Assembly (NCBI GenBank): GCA_900756545.1
Contig: CAAEKO010000031.1
Coordinates: forward strand, 1-64,000
DNA length: 64,000 bases
Reading direction: 5' to 3'
Source of the DNA: Clostridia bacterium
Lineage (GTDB): Bacteria > Bacillota > Clostridia > UBA1381
The notes under the pieces are model-generated. The model did no database searches. It was not told the origin of the DNA and saw only the letters and a program-made list of their open reading frames with translations. Position numbers and translations under genes: made by a program. This document shows, one piece after another, positions 49,506 to 59,331 of the stretch (position 1 is the first letter of the stretch; each line of letters starts with the position of its first letter).

Positions 49506-50640
49506 TTACGGCACACACTGTATAACAACAAATTCCCACACCCCCAATAAAACCGGAACCACAAGTTCCTGCCGCTCACGCCGAAAGTCCACCGCCGAAA
49601 CAACGCCGCTTTTGTCAATAATTCCTGGTCGGTAACCTTCCAGCGCGCGAAGCCATACCTCTACCAAGCCCGTCGGGTCAAGTGAAGCGTTTGTCAACAT
49701 CACCAGCAGCGACCGTCTTTCAACCACTTGACAAACGGCACCACCCTAACGCATTTGTCAATGCGCACAGGCATGCGTCCGTGGGAAAGCCAATCCATCA
49801 CAGACGCAAGCTGATATTTTTTTGCGGGTACCCCAACATAGTCCACGGCATAAATCCCATGACCGTCACACGGCCACCCATGCGGTCTTCATAGATAGTG
49901 CCGCACGTCCCCAAAGGTTCTGCCAAAACCGTTTCCATCTGTGAAATTACACATGCTTCCCGCGCAGGCTCCAGCAGATAACAACGGTTTTTCTGTTCCC
50001 ACTCGTTTGGATGTACGTCAAACGTCATGTATGGATCGCGCACATCGGAAAACATCTCCTGCCATCCGCCCCGGTTCATATGCTCGTCCGCGAACCGCTC
50101 CCGCACGCCGTTATTTCGAGTGCCTGCAATTTTGGCGCCGCATAAATCTCCAAATCCACGCGCAATCAAGCATTCCAATGCCTACACGTCCATCATAACG
50201 CCCCTGGACAGTACCTTTTTCAGCCATGCAACGCTCGCGCTTTTTGCCATATCGCCAGTCAATACATACGCGCAAACCTGTTCCTCTGTGCAGGTCAGCA
50301 GGATTCCGGCGTCTTTTAACAGATTGACTGCCGCGCCGACGGTTTCCAGTTACCCGCTAATACATCCATTTTCTTCCACAAAAGCTGAGCACGAAAGCCA
50401 GTTGTCTGTCCATCAAATTTAGATATTTCGCATTCTTTGTCAGCAGATATACCTGCGCCAAATAGCAGCACGCCGTTGCAGACATTTCAGGTGCATAACC
50501 AATCTCTTCAGATTTGTAATCCATATTTTTCTCGAAAATGGTGTCCGTATGCGTATTGCTGCTTTTTCGCAATATAATCATCCCATTTTTCCAGCATTTC
50601 CGCATAGGGCATCATCACATTGATCCGCATCCTACTTGCA
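49506..50640 (-). pseudogene. Degenerate, unidentified (probably glycan-associated) gene
   Basis: Successive frames on the minus strand can be strung together: MPYAEMLEKWDDYIAKKQQY, EEIGYAPEMSATACCYLAQV, NLLKDAGILLTCTEEQVCAY, ALECLIARGFGDLCGAKIAG, then a long open part (YMTFDVHPNEWEQKNRCYLL onward), VMDWLSHGRMPVRIDKCVRV and finally LLVMLTNASLDPTGLVEVWL. At least four frameshifts or stops interrupt it. The order suggests one or two large cytoplasmic proteins. I cannot name the family; the location in a glycan island hints at carbohydrate use. Confidence 0.5.
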
Positions 50641-50741
50641 GTTGCCGTTTTTCACAATACTGCCGTCTGGTGCAATTTTAACCGGGAATATCTCGCTTTC
50701 CAATGCAAACATGCAAGCATTCCTCTCATAGATAATATTGC

Positions 50742-51924
50742 TTAATACGGCGGGGCAAATTTCCACAATCCATAGCAATCGGTTGCAACAAACAAAACGT
50801 CCGTTTCCGGGTTGATCTCGATATCGCTGACATTTTTGCCGTCGGCCGAGCCATCCGGCACAATCGAATTTGTGCCATTTGCCGACAACACCTGAAAACT
50901 TCTGCCGCCGTTGACAGAACGCAAAACGCCGTATTCCTGGCTTCCGCGGTATTCATCTTCATTTGCTATGGCACTGGCGGCGCGCAAGCCTGTATAAATC
51001 ACATCCGGATACCGCGGATCAATCGCCACATAAACCGGATCGCCGCCCGCATAGGCCGCGCCCTGTACAGCGCCGGTCAGTTCCTGCACTGCGCCGTCGC
51101 GCACCTTCCACAGCGCACCCGCCCGGGCCACCCGCTGCCCGCCTACAAATACCAGGTGAGACCACCAAGCAACATTTGCCTCTGCCGGACTTTGGCACAC
51201 ATAAAGGATTTCATTTTGGCAATCATATGCCAAATCCGTAATCATTGCCAGTCCCGGATATATGCTGAAATCGGCAAATTCCACCCACGACGCGCCGTTG
51301 TCCGCCGAGATTACTACTTTTTGATAGGTTTTATCCAGTCCATACAAATCCCCGCTTCGCCGGTCATAATCCAGCACCAGTGTGCAGCCGTCCATCACGT
51401 TCCAGGTTTTTCCTGCATTGGCGCTTCGATAGTTATCCGCAAACCAGACGGCCGTGTCATTTGGCGCAGCGGTATAGCGGTGCATCAAAGCAGACGGCGC
51501 ATACGTCATAATGCCCGTCCTGGTAACCGTTGCAAACCTGTCATATGTCACACTCAGCTCCACCTGTTTAGCATCCCAATCGCCGGACCGGCCAAAAAAT
51601 GTAGTCTGCGCGTCTGCCGCATATCCGCCATAGTTGTGGCTGCCATAGCCATAACCTGCAATATCATCGCTGTTTTGATAAGCCCGCCATGTGTCTCCGC
51701 CGTTTTGCGTAACTGCAAAATTATAATCCTGTACCGGAATAAAAATCAGGTTTGGGTCATGGACATTCACGCCAATTCGCGACCGCACGTCAAGGCCAAC
51801 ATTGCCGTTTTGATCCCAATCAAACGTTTTGCCGCTGTTGCTGCTTTTCATCACCCAGTCCGCACTGGCCGACCAAACGGTATTTGCCGCAGTCGGATGC
51901 CAAACCCATCCATTTTTTCGTCAT
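50742..51924 (-). pseudogene. BNR-repeat (sialidase-like beta-propeller) protein, frameshifted at codon 4
   Basis: The open part (370 codons from 51854) has five or more Asp-box/BNR motifs: SNSGKTF, NGGDTW, SANAGKTW, SADNGASW and SVNGGRSF, as in sialidase-like propellers. A strong AGGAGGGG precedes ATG 51924, but that frame leaves after MTKK. Removing one A from the A6 run at 51913-51918 fuses it to NGWVWHPTAANTVWSASADW, giving a natural 394-residue protein. So one homopolymer indel separates start and body. No signal peptide, so an intracellular propeller. A shortened product from an internal ATG (51854) would lack about 24 residues. Confidence 0.72.
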
Positions 51925-51965
51925 ATAAAACCCCTCCTCATCTTTTTTCATGTTATCTTATCTCC

Positions 51966-52012
51966 ATTATATCAGTGTTGTACGACATAGGGAAGTTGAA
52001 AATCCGTAACCC
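51966..52012 (-). promoter_or_regulatory. Promoter of the BNR gene with shared upstream element
   Basis: Minus strand TATAAT (51971-51966), 17-base spacer, poor -35 TTCCCT (51994-51989). The 24-bp sequence 51989-52012 (plus: AGGGAAGTTGAAAATCCGTA, then ACCC) is nearly the same as at 54658-54681, implying a common activator. Confidence 0.65.
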
Positions 52013-52040
52013 TCCATATAAATATAGGAAGAATTGGTAT

Positions 52041-53075
52041 TTATTTCATTCCATTTTCCAACAGTCCCGCAGCCAGCGCCATCACAATTCCAAACGAATA
52101 TACCGTTTCCACATACGGGATGTTTTTATATACCTCCGCCGCAGACGGATCCGTCCCGCCCGAGGCATATTTCACACAGCCGTTTTGGTGAAATTCCAGC
52201 CCCGCCGCAATTTGCAGCGCCCAATCGCCGGACACAGCTGGCAAAACGCCCATCTTGCAGCCAACGGCCGCCGCATAGCCAAATAACATTGAGCCAGTCG
52301 ATTCCATATAACTGTCTTTGTCGTTGATGAGTGTATGTAAAAATCCATTTTCCATCCTGCATGCATACGCATGCTCCATGATTGTTTGAAATGCACCGAC
52401 AAGCGCCGGATTTTTACATCCCAAACGGAAAAACTCGGCCATTGCCGTGACAATCCAACCATTTCCCCGTCCCCAAAAACAACCCAGCTTGCGCTGCGTC
52501 CGGCAATCGTACGCATGATAGCACAGCCCTGCCTGTTTATCGAATAAACTGTCCAAATGAATCTCCATCTGCTTTTCTGCCTGCCGTACCAGCGCGGCAT
52601 TTTTGCTTGCCGTACCATACTGGTACATAAACACGCACGCCATCATGGTGGTATCTATCCACAGCTGATGACGAAATTCCGCTGTGCCTAGCTCAACGCC
52701 ATCTACGCCCGGTCCCCACACATGCGCCATTCCGCCGTTGCTTGTCAAAATCGCCCCGTTCAGACACCAGTCCGCATATTCCTCGCAAACGGCCCGATGG
52801 CAGCCCTTTTGATGCACTTCATACAAATACATCGCCACACAGGCGGGAATGACGCGATTGACCGACCCCTTCAGCCGGTTGGACACGTTTTTGTCAAACC
52901 ACGTTTCCAAAAATGTCAGCAGACGTTCATCCCCTGTCGCTTGGTGGCTGCGAATCACACCGTACAGCGATACGCCCGACCACCACTCCCATATATTGAT
53001 GTTGCCAGTATCATACGCAGTCGCGTCAAACGCATGCAAAATGCTGTTCCACGACTGCTCAATCAATGCTTGCAT
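52041..53075 (-). CDS. GH105-type unsaturated rhamnogalacturonyl/glycuronyl hydrolase
   Basis: 344 residues from ATG 53075 (AAAGGAG upstream; the open frame begins at 53117). (Alpha/alpha)6-barrel pattern: WWSGVSLYGVIRSHQATGDE, VELGTAEFRHQLWIDTTMMA (the D-x-x-M block) and the family signature CFWGRGNGWIVTAMAEFF. GH88/GH105 enzymes remove the 4,5-unsaturated uronic acid left by polysaccharide lyases. No signal peptide: a cytoplasmic enzyme acting on imported oligosaccharides. It is 47 bases after the FG-GAP gene in the same transcript. Confidence 0.85.
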   Translation of the reverse strand: MQALIEQSWNSILHAFDATAYDTGNINIWEWWSGVSLYGVIRSHQATGDERLLTFLETWFDKNVSNRLKGSVNRVIPACVAMYLYEVHQKGCHRAVCEEYADWCLNGAILTSNGGMAHVWGPGVDGVELGTAEFRHQLWIDTTMMACVFMYQYGTASKNAALVRQAEKQMEIHLDSLFDKQAGLCYHAYDCRTQRKLGCFWGRGNGWIVTAMAEFFRLGCKNPALVGAFQTIMEHAYACRMENGFLHTLINDKDSYMESTGSMLFGYAAAVGCKMGVLPAVSGDWALQIAAGLEFHQNGCVKYASGGTDPSAAEVYKNIPYVETVYSFGIVMALAAGLLENGMK

Positions 53076-53122
53076 TGCCGTTTCTCCTTTCCGTTGGCCC
53101 GTTGTTTCCCGTTGCAAATTTG

Positions 53123-54589
53123 CTACATGGCGCAGCTAATGGAACCCAGCTGATTATATCCGCTACCCTTTTGTTTGTTCATAAATTCATGAAACCCCGC
53201 CGCGTGGCGCAGCTTGAATATCTCATTTTCAGATGCGTCCAAATCCCCCCAAATACGTACCTTGCATTCGGCCGCATGCGCGGTCATAAACTGCTCGCCG
53301 GCAAAGCCGTCCCATCTGCCCACCGTAACCAAGCCGCCGCCGGCATAAAACAGCAATTTGCCGTTCCTGTCCAAAAGCTGCATACAGTCGCCGCCGTCCA
53401 TCCCAATCCAACTGTTATTGCGCGCCGTGTACAAAAATTTGCTGTACCCATCGCCGTTGATGTCAATCGGCTTGACAATGCTTAGCGGATACGGGAAGGT
53501 GTGTTCCAGTTTTTCACCCGTCAGCGCGTCAAATAGATAAAATTCCGCTTTCCGTATCTTTTCCCTGCGGCGATAGGCAAATGCCACACGGCGGTAATCC
53601 GGCTCCACGGTTGCAATCCAGCCGTAATGAATATGCCCATCGTCCTGATAATGTCCCCAGCTCTCGCTGTAGATGTCCTCCCACACTACGCTACCGTCCG
53701 CGGCATCAAACGTGACCACGCGCGGACACCCCAGATAGTCTCCCGTTTCCCGGCCGGTAAAGACATACATCTTTCCCGTTTCATAATCTATAAACGGAAT
53801 GATCAAATCCGAATGGCCGTGATACCGCTCCTGATCCAGACAAAAAATGTCCTGCCCGTCATCAAAACTAATCGCACGCTCGCCCCACAAAAATTCGTCA
53901 ATTCCGTCGTGGTTGATATCCAAAACCGGCGCCTCGTGCGACGCCCTCGAGCCAGGCGCACCAACAGGTTTTTGAAACATCGCATCCTGCGGCACTGCGG
54001 CAAACGGCTTGATATTCCGCTCCCAGCGCAGACTCATATCCGCGTTGTACGCCTGTAAAAACATTTCCGAATATAGCCCTTGCGTGGTCACCAGAACCGG
54101 CTCGCCGTGCACATATCCCCCAATCAGCATAAAGCGGTAGGCCCAATCCACCCGTTCCCACTGGCAATTGTCAGCCGGAAACGGCTTGGTGTCCATAATC
54201 TCGCCCGTTACAGCGTGGATCCGCTCCAACACAAATTTTCCTTGGTTCAGCGGGCAGCGCGCGTCATATTGATTGACAAACCAAATTTCATCCACACCAT
54301 CGCCGTCCATGTCAAATGCAATAAAAGGCGAAGTCCAAATACACGGCATAACGCCCATTCCCAGCGTTATGCTCCACAGCAGCTGCCCCTGCGGCCCAAA
54401 CATGGCCATCCGCACCGGATGTTTATGAAACGCCAGCGTACTGTGACACGGGTCCGCACCCTCGCCCTCTTGCGTATAGACAAAGAAAACGCCTTTGCCT
54501 ATGTTCTTGCCCAGAGCCGCCTCTACCATGCGAACGCCGCCCAGCGCCACATCAAATTCAAATTCTCTCAACACGCTAATATTCATCAT
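53123..54589 (-). CDS. FG-GAP/calcium-loop beta-propeller protein (possibly PL11-like)
   Basis: 488 residues, ATG with AAAAGGAG upstream. Repeated Asp-rich calcium loops DMDGDGVDEIW, DINHDGIDEFLWG and DINGDGYSKF are spaced as in beta-propeller blades. The catalytic residues of PL11 rhamnogalacturonan lyases cannot be confirmed, and there is no signal peptide, so I call only the fold. First gene of the minus-strand unit with the GH105 enzyme. The promoter shares a 24-bp element with the BNR gene. Confidence 0.65.
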   Translation of the reverse strand: MMNISVLREFEFDVALGGVRMVEAALGKNIGKGVFFVYTQEGEGADPCHSTLAFHKHPVRMAMFGPQGQLLWSITLGMGVMPCIWTSPFIAFDMDGDGVDEIWFVNQYDARCPLNQGKFVLERIHAVTGEIMDTKPFPADNCQWERVDWAYRFMLIGGYVHGEPVLVTTQGLYSEMFLQAYNADMSLRWERNIKPFAAVPQDAMFQKPVGAPGSRASHEAPVLDINHDGIDEFLWGERAISFDDGQDIFCLDQERYHGHSDLIIPFIDYETGKMYVFTGRETGDYLGCPRVVTFDAADGSVVWEDIYSESWGHYQDDGHIHYGWIATVEPDYRRVAFAYRRREKIRKAEFYLFDALTGEKLEHTFPYPLSIVKPIDINGDGYSKFLYTARNNSWIGMDGGDCMQLLDRNGKLLFYAGGGLVTVGRWDGFAGEQFMTAHAAECKVRIWGDLDASENEIFKLRHAAGFHEFMNKQKGSGYNQLGSISCAM

Positions 54590-54634
54590 GCACGCTCCTT
54601 TTGACAGCGCTCACGCGCCCTGCTATCCGTTTTC

Positions 54635-54681
54635 ATTATAATGATATTTTCCTGCAATGGGAAGTTGAAATATTGTAACCC
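54635..54681 (-). promoter_or_regulatory. Promoter of the FG-GAP/GH105 operon with shared upstream element
   Basis: Minus strand TATAAT (54640-54635), 17-base spacer, poor -35 TTCCCA (54663-54658). The element at 54658-54681 (plus: TGGGAAGTTGAAATATTGTA, then ACCC) matches 51989-52012 in 19 of the inner 23 positions. Confidence 0.7.
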
Positions 54682-54695
54682 CGCTTTCAACCGCC

Positions 54696-54724
54696 TTGAA
54701 AAGACCGCTGCGCCATGCTATAAT
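54696..54724 (+). promoter_or_regulatory. Promoter of the two-component system
   Basis: TTGAAA (54696-54701), 17-base spacer, TATAAT (54719-54724). It is divergent from, and 15 bases from, the shared 24-bp element. Confidence 0.7.
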
Positions 54725-54756
54725 AAATATAGTTACGAAATGAATTTGGAGTGATG

Positions 54757-56288
54757 ATGGTGCTAATATCCGCTATATTTATCATTGCAATGCTGGTTTT
54801 ATATGTCGTTTTTAACTATCGCAGCAAATTCGGATATGTACTCAGTATCTTTTTCTTCAGTATCGCATTGCTGCTGGTCACATCAGCGCTGTATATTTCC
54901 AAAACAGGAAACTATTACAATTCCATACAGCTGGATTATGACATTTTCCTGCTGCTGTCCCGCATCAGAGTCCTCTTAAAAGCATTACCAGGGCGTACAA
55001 TTTTAGCATTGCGCTGTACTTTTTTGCACAGATTCTGCTATGCAAGCTGCTGAAAAAATATCGCTGGTATAGCATGCTGCTTTTGTCCGTCCCCATGTGC
55101 TACTTTAGCATCATCAACGACCCAACCACATCCTGGAAACTGTTTGCCGCATATTATTCCGTTGCCCCCGAGGCTCAGAAACAATTTCAAATGGTGCTAG
55201 ACCTGATAAAAGCGCTGAACAACGGCATCATCGTGTTTTATATCTTTTTCCCGCTGGCAGTGCTGGTACACTATTACATCGCGGCGCAGTTTCGGTTCAA
55301 ACGCCGGTATGCCATGTTTTTTTTGACTTGCATCAGTCTGATTGACATCTATGTAAACCTGGTTTTATTAAACGGCTATTTCCGTTCCATCAACTACAAC
55401 CAAACCGAACTGACCAAATTCCCGGTTTCGCAGGTATCCTATCAGGCATACATTTTAGCGCCTATCCTGGCGACCGCCATCATCGCAGTCATCATCCTCC
55501 TCACCTTTTACTACAAACCGTTTCACAACTTCCTGAAGGTGCGTAAAAAAGATCTCATCAAAACACGCGCGTCTTAGAGAAAAACATGAGCATGGTGCTT
55601 GCACACCTACAAAAACGCTTTCATCGGTGTCAATCGGTTGTCTCAGGCGGCGCTCAAAAACCTTGACGCACAAAACCTCGACAATGTGTCCAGTTGTCTG
55701 GAAGTCATGCGCACGTTGTCGGACGAACAGCTCAGGCTCATCAACAAAACGCTGTGGTTTTTAAAAGGTATTAACCTCGACCAATATGTCGTGGATATGG
55801 CAGAATGTGTAGAGACAGCCATTGCGCAAGCAGCCATCCCAGCACACATCCAGATTTCCTTTCAAAAATCAGAAGAATCCTTTCTGGTCATGGGCGACCA
55901 GGGACATTTAATTGAAGCCGTCGCCAATATTCTGCAAAATTCTGTCAGCGCGCTAGACGGCGTTTTGCAGCCCGCCATCCAAATTCATTTATCAAAGGAC
56001 AAGGACAAAGACTTTATGATTATCGACATCCACGACAACGGCAAAGGCATTCACAAAAAGGACATGAAGCATATTTTCAAGCCGTTTTACTCGGGAAAAT
56101 CCCGCGTCACAGGCAGCGGCGTTGGTCTGACCTATGTCAAAAACGTCATGCGCTTGCATCGGGGCGATATCGAAGTCAAAAGCGAAGTGGACATCTATAC
56201 CGTTTTCAAACTCATACTGCCGTTATTGCAGCAAAAAAATCATGTACGGAGGAAAAACAATGAAAAAAATCAGTTGGGCAATTTGTGA
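54757..56288 (+). pseudogene. Sensor histidine kinase, multiply frameshifted
   Basis: Pieces in order: a membrane part from ATG 54757 (several helices); a frameshift near 54975 continuing as SITRAYNFSIALYFFAQILL; a membrane part to TAG 55577; then LEKNMSMVL, and HTYKNAFIGVNRLSQAALKN, whose His (HTYKN) is the phospho-acceptor; and an HATPase_c domain with N box (ANILQNSVSAL), G1 (DIHDNGKGIH) and G2 (GSGVGLTYV). The region 55565-55600 needs two compensating dinucleotide changes: one CG too many (ACACGCGCGTC) and one CA too few (GCACACC). The ATPase part remains in the frame of the preceding piece. Confidence 0.85.
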
Positions 56289-56946
56289 CGACACCGAATA
56301 TCTATGCTTTAGCATTAAAATGGATTTGAGTGAATATGACCAATTGGAATGTGTGGGCAGCGCCAGCGACTGCAAAACATGTCTGGAGCTGCTGCAAAGC
56401 CGTCACGTTGACATTTTGCTTCTGGATATTCAAATGGAAACCGATACTGCCGGCATTAATATGATTGCAAAAGCCAAAGAATTGTCGCCAAAAACTAAAA
56501 TCATCATGCTGACCAGTTACGATTATGACGACTATATTTTCACTGCATTTGCAAACGGCGCGGACGATTATATCATGAAAACCACTGAGGCCGCAGAACT
56601 GGCCAATACGATCGTCAACGTACATCAAAACAAAAGTGCACTCCGGCCGCAGATCGCACATAAACTGGCGCAGTTTTCCCGCGATTTACAAGAATCCCAA
56701 CGCTCACTTTTGTATATGATTGAAATTATGACGAGTCTGTCGCCAAGCGAATTTGAAATTTTAAAGGATATTTACAGCGGAGACACGTACAAAAACATCG
56801 CTGCCAAACGGTTTGTCGACCTTGGCACCGTCAAATCTCACGCTTCCCGCATTTTGAAAAAATTCGGCACGTCCAATATGGCTGCACTCATCGAACAGCT
56901 AAAACCGTTGAAAATATTTGATTTATTCAGGGAGGCAAAAAAGTGA
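56260..56946 (+). CDS. NarL/LuxR-type response regulator
   Basis: 228 residues from ATG 56260 (GGAGG upstream; the longer open frame from 56134 overlaps the kinase and is discounted). Receiver: acidic pair in WAICDDTEYLC, phospho-acceptor Asp in ILLLDIQMETD, Thr/Lys in IIMLTSYDYDD and DDYIMKTTEAAEL. C-terminal LuxR-type HTH: LSPSEFEILKDIYSGDTYKN, then GTVKSHASRILKKFGTSNMA. It starts inside the kinase's last codons. It is intact although its kinase and following esterase genes are broken. A plausible regulator of the two nearby glycan promoters. Confidence 0.9.
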   Translation: MKKISWAICDDTEYLCFSIKMDLSEYDQLECVGSASDCKTCLELLQSRHVDILLLDIQMETDTAGINMIAKAKELSPKTKIIMLTSYDYDDYIFTAFANGADDYIMKTTEAAELANTIVNVHQNKSALRPQIAHKLAQFSRDLQESQRSLLYMIEIMTSLSPSEFEILKDIYSGDTYKNIAAKRFVDLGTVKSHASRILKKFGTSNMAALIEQLKPLKIFDLFREAKK

Positions 56947-58010
56947 AATCTGCCATTTCCAAAATTGATACAAATTTCAAAATTTAAACTTCGCTCAAAT
57001 TAGAGGATGTAATTTTTCAGGACGCCCGCCGGAAACCGTTTAAAATCTACGGTCTATATCATCCCCGTCAGAAAACGCCTTTCAAACGGATGCCGGATGA
57101 CATTGCAAACGCAGTAAACGAAGGGGTTGGCATTTTGAACCACAATACTGCCGGCGGCAGGGTACGCTTCCGCACCAATTCTGCCTATGTCGCCATTAAA
57201 GCAGTCATGCCATTCATTTCTGTTATGCCGCACATGACGCTAACCAGAAGCACGGGATTTGATTTGTACATCGATCAAAACGGCAAAAGCACCTACTGTA
57301 AAACATTTATGCCATCATTGGATATCAAGGATGGTTATGAATCTGTCATTAATTTCAGTGACAATCAGGAACGGGATTTAACCATTAACTTTCCGCTATA
57401 CAGTGATGTCAGTAACCTGTTTATCGGCTTGCAGCAAGACGCAATCATAACAACCGGCGATGATTATCGCTATCCGCATCCCATTGTATATTATGGTTCT
57501 TCCATCACGCAGGGGGGCTGCGCTTCCAGACCGGTAACGTGTTATACCGCCATCATTTTCAGACATCTCAACTGCGACCATATCAATTTAGGCTTTGCCG
57601 GAAACGCCAAAGGTGAAGACCGTATGACAGATTATATCGCCGGTTTGACCATGTAAGCATTTGTATACGATTATGACCACAATGCACCCGATACAGAACA
57701 CTTGGCCAAAACACATGCGCGTATGTTTCAAAGAATCCGAAATGCGCAGCCGGATTTGCCCATTATAATTGTATCACGACCAGATTTTTATACAGAACTG
57801 CCAAGCGATATCCAACGGTGTCATGTCATTTATTCAACCTATATCAATGCCATCAACGCAGGAGCCAAACATGTCTATTATATTGACGAACAAAGCCTGT
57901 TCAAAGCCAAAAACAGGGACAACTGCACCGTGGACGGCTGTCATCCAAACGACTTCGGCTTTATGCGCATGGCAGAAGTCATTGACCAGTGTATATCAGA
58001 GGTTTTATAA
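56943..58010 (+). pseudogene. SGNH/GDSL-type esterase with two in-frame stop codons
   Basis: One reading frame from GTG 56943 (overlapping the regulator stop; GGGAGG upstream) to 58010, interrupted by TAA at 56985-56987 and TAA at 57654-57656, without any frameshift. N-terminal beta domain (KLEDVIFQDARRKPFKIYGL), then the Ser block IVYYGSSITQGGCASRPVTC, the GFAGNAKGEDRM block, and the catalytic DxxH as VDGCHPNDFGFMRMAE. The order matches two-domain SGNH carbohydrate esterases. Substitution of single sense codons explains both stops. It ends the two-component operon. Confidence 0.82.
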
Positions 58011-58041
58011 AAACCTTTCTTTCATCGAATGTTCGTAACAG

Positions 58042-58098
58042 CCTTTGTTTACAAAGGTTCAACTTGTCAAAAAAGTCCAGTTTACACTGGGCTTTTTT
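58042..58098 (+). terminator. Intrinsic terminator of the two-component/esterase operon
   Basis: A first hairpin CCTTTG-TTTA-CAAAGG (58042-58057), then AAAAAAGTCCAG, 6-base loop, CTGGGCTTTTTT (58069-58098). Confidence 0.85.
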
Positions 58099-58281
58099 GT
58101 ATGCAAATTATTTACAGCAAACGCAACATAAAACATATTACAAAAACATGCGGAAATACGATATACTGTTTCCTGGTCAGCCCATGCGGGACAAAGCAAA
58201 CAGACAGCCACTCTTCATGCGGTGTCATGATACGAAAACAGAAGGACATAGCAGCAGTCCTGTTTACCGATGTGATAAGGT

Positions 58282-58596
58282 TTATAAAATACGCAGCCAG
58301 TCGCGTCGCCCATACAGGACTCGCTCCACGGTCACACTGCGGGTATCCTCATCAATGCAAAAGAAAATGATATAATTTTTCACATTGATTTTCCGATACC
58401 CCAGTTTGCGCAGCCGCTCATCTAACACATACGCATATTTTTGCGGTATGGAAGAAAGCGCGGAAATGGCTGCAGCAATCTCATCTACCAGCTTGAGCGC
58501 TGCTTCTGCGGCATACAATTCGCTTGAAATGTACCGTGCAATTTCCAAGATATCGCGCTCCGCTGAATCCGTGATACGAATGTCATACTCCGCCAT
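58282..58596 (-). CDS. RelE/ParE-family toxin
   Basis: 104 residues from ATG 58596, whose start lies inside the antitoxin gene end (14-base overlap); the open frame from 58728 is longer but in the wrong place. MAEYDIRITDSAERDILEIA, then ISALSSIPQKYAYVLDERLR and the basic end GYRKINVKNYIIFFCIDEDT. Family members inhibit translation or DNA gyrase; the two groups cannot be told apart by eye. A toxin-antitoxin pair with the gene just upstream. Confidence 0.9.
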   Translation of the reverse strand: MAEYDIRITDSAERDILEIARYISSELYAAEAALKLVDEIAAAISALSSIPQKYAYVLDERLRKLGYRKINVKNYIIFFCIDEDTRSVTVERVLYGRRDWLRIL

Positions 58597-58855
58597 TTGC
58601 GGCCTCCCTGCGGATGTCAGCAATGGCATCTTGAAATGGGCGGGTGCGTCCTTCCTGAACAGCTTTACGGCCTTCGTCCAACAAGGCGTACAATTCCAAT
58701 TTACCGCTGAGCATTTCATATGCCTCAATGCTCATAACAGCCAGATCGCCCTGTCCATTTTTGGTAATGAAAATCGGTTCGCGTGTGTTGTGGCATTGTG
58801 CCGAGATTTCATTATAGTTATTGCGCAAGTCTGTACTGGATTTAATATTTGGCAT
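58583..58855 (-). CDS. Phd/YefM-family antitoxin
   Basis: 90 residues from ATG 58855 (GGAGG nine bases ahead; the open frame from 59029 is longer but lacks a site). MPNIKSSTDLRNNYNEISAQ, then CHNTREPIFITKNGQGDLAV and MSIEAYEML is the Phd DNA-binding fold, followed by the toxin-neutralising tail. It precedes and overlaps the toxin gene, as usual; it should autoregulate the pair. Confidence 0.92.
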   Translation of the reverse strand: MPNIKSSTDLRNNYNEISAQCHNTREPIFITKNGQGDLAVMSIEAYEMLSGKLELYALLDEGRKAVQEGRTRPFQDAIADIRREAANGGV

Positions 58856-59148
58856 AACCATCAACCTCCTAAAGATATTATACACAAATTTCTTTAGAAT
58901 AGCAACAGAAAAATAAAATTTTATCATAAGGCTACCTGAACACGGTAACACCGACAGAAAGGAAGACACGAATGATTTATAAATACCATATCCGCAGCGT
59001 GCGAATTTTGAAAGATAGTCTACTCTCAAAATTTAAATTCCATCCCCCGCACCGTATTGTACTGTCCGTATAAATTGATGCAGCTCTATACCCTACGCCC
59101 ACAGATAATATCCTCTGCATTAAAAATACCTGTCTCCATATTTATACT
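58856..59148. other. Intergenic region upstream of the toxin-antitoxin pair
   Basis: No reliable gene. A 33-codon frame from ATG 58971 (MIYKYHIRSVRILKDSLLSK) has an AGAAAGGAAG leader but no recognisable relatives; I do not call it. Confidence 0.4.
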
Positions 59149-59331
59149 TCATATGTTATCATTGGCGACAATTTGCTTCGGCAGTTCTATTGCCAACGGA
59201 TGTATACGGCTGACACCTGCTATTAGCTGTTCAACATTTGCCCAGCCGTGCTCATCTAATTCATTGCCGGTCACCTCCGGTTTGTGACGGAAAATCAGGC
59301 TGATATATCGGCTTGTGTTGCGTAATGACAT
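59149..59331 (-). pseudogene. KptA-type RNA 2'-phosphotransferase, N-terminal fragment
   Basis: 60 codons from ATG 59331: MSLRNTSRYISLIFRHKPEV, then LDEHGWANVEQLIAGVSRIH and PLAIELPKQIVANDNI. This is the N-terminal domain of KptA/Tpt1 (its R-H-K-P-E and D-E-x-G-W blocks are intact). The frame stops right after IVANDNI; the catalytic ADP-ribosyl-transfer domain is missing. Confidence 0.8.

Noticed and set aside
51156..52286. Long plus-strand open frame (376 codons) opposite the BNR and GH105 genes
   Set aside because: No ribosome-binding site, composition rich in Arg, His, Ile and Cys as expected from the antisense strand of a GC-rich third-position gene, and it spans two promoters of the minus-strand genes.
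53627..54604. Two plus-strand frames opposite the FG-GAP gene
   Set aside because: Antisense shadows of a gene with clear calcium-loop repeats.
56134..56259. N-terminal extension of the response regulator
   Set aside because: It overlaps the conserved G2 box of the kinase and lacks a start signal; the receiver domain begins naturally at 56260.
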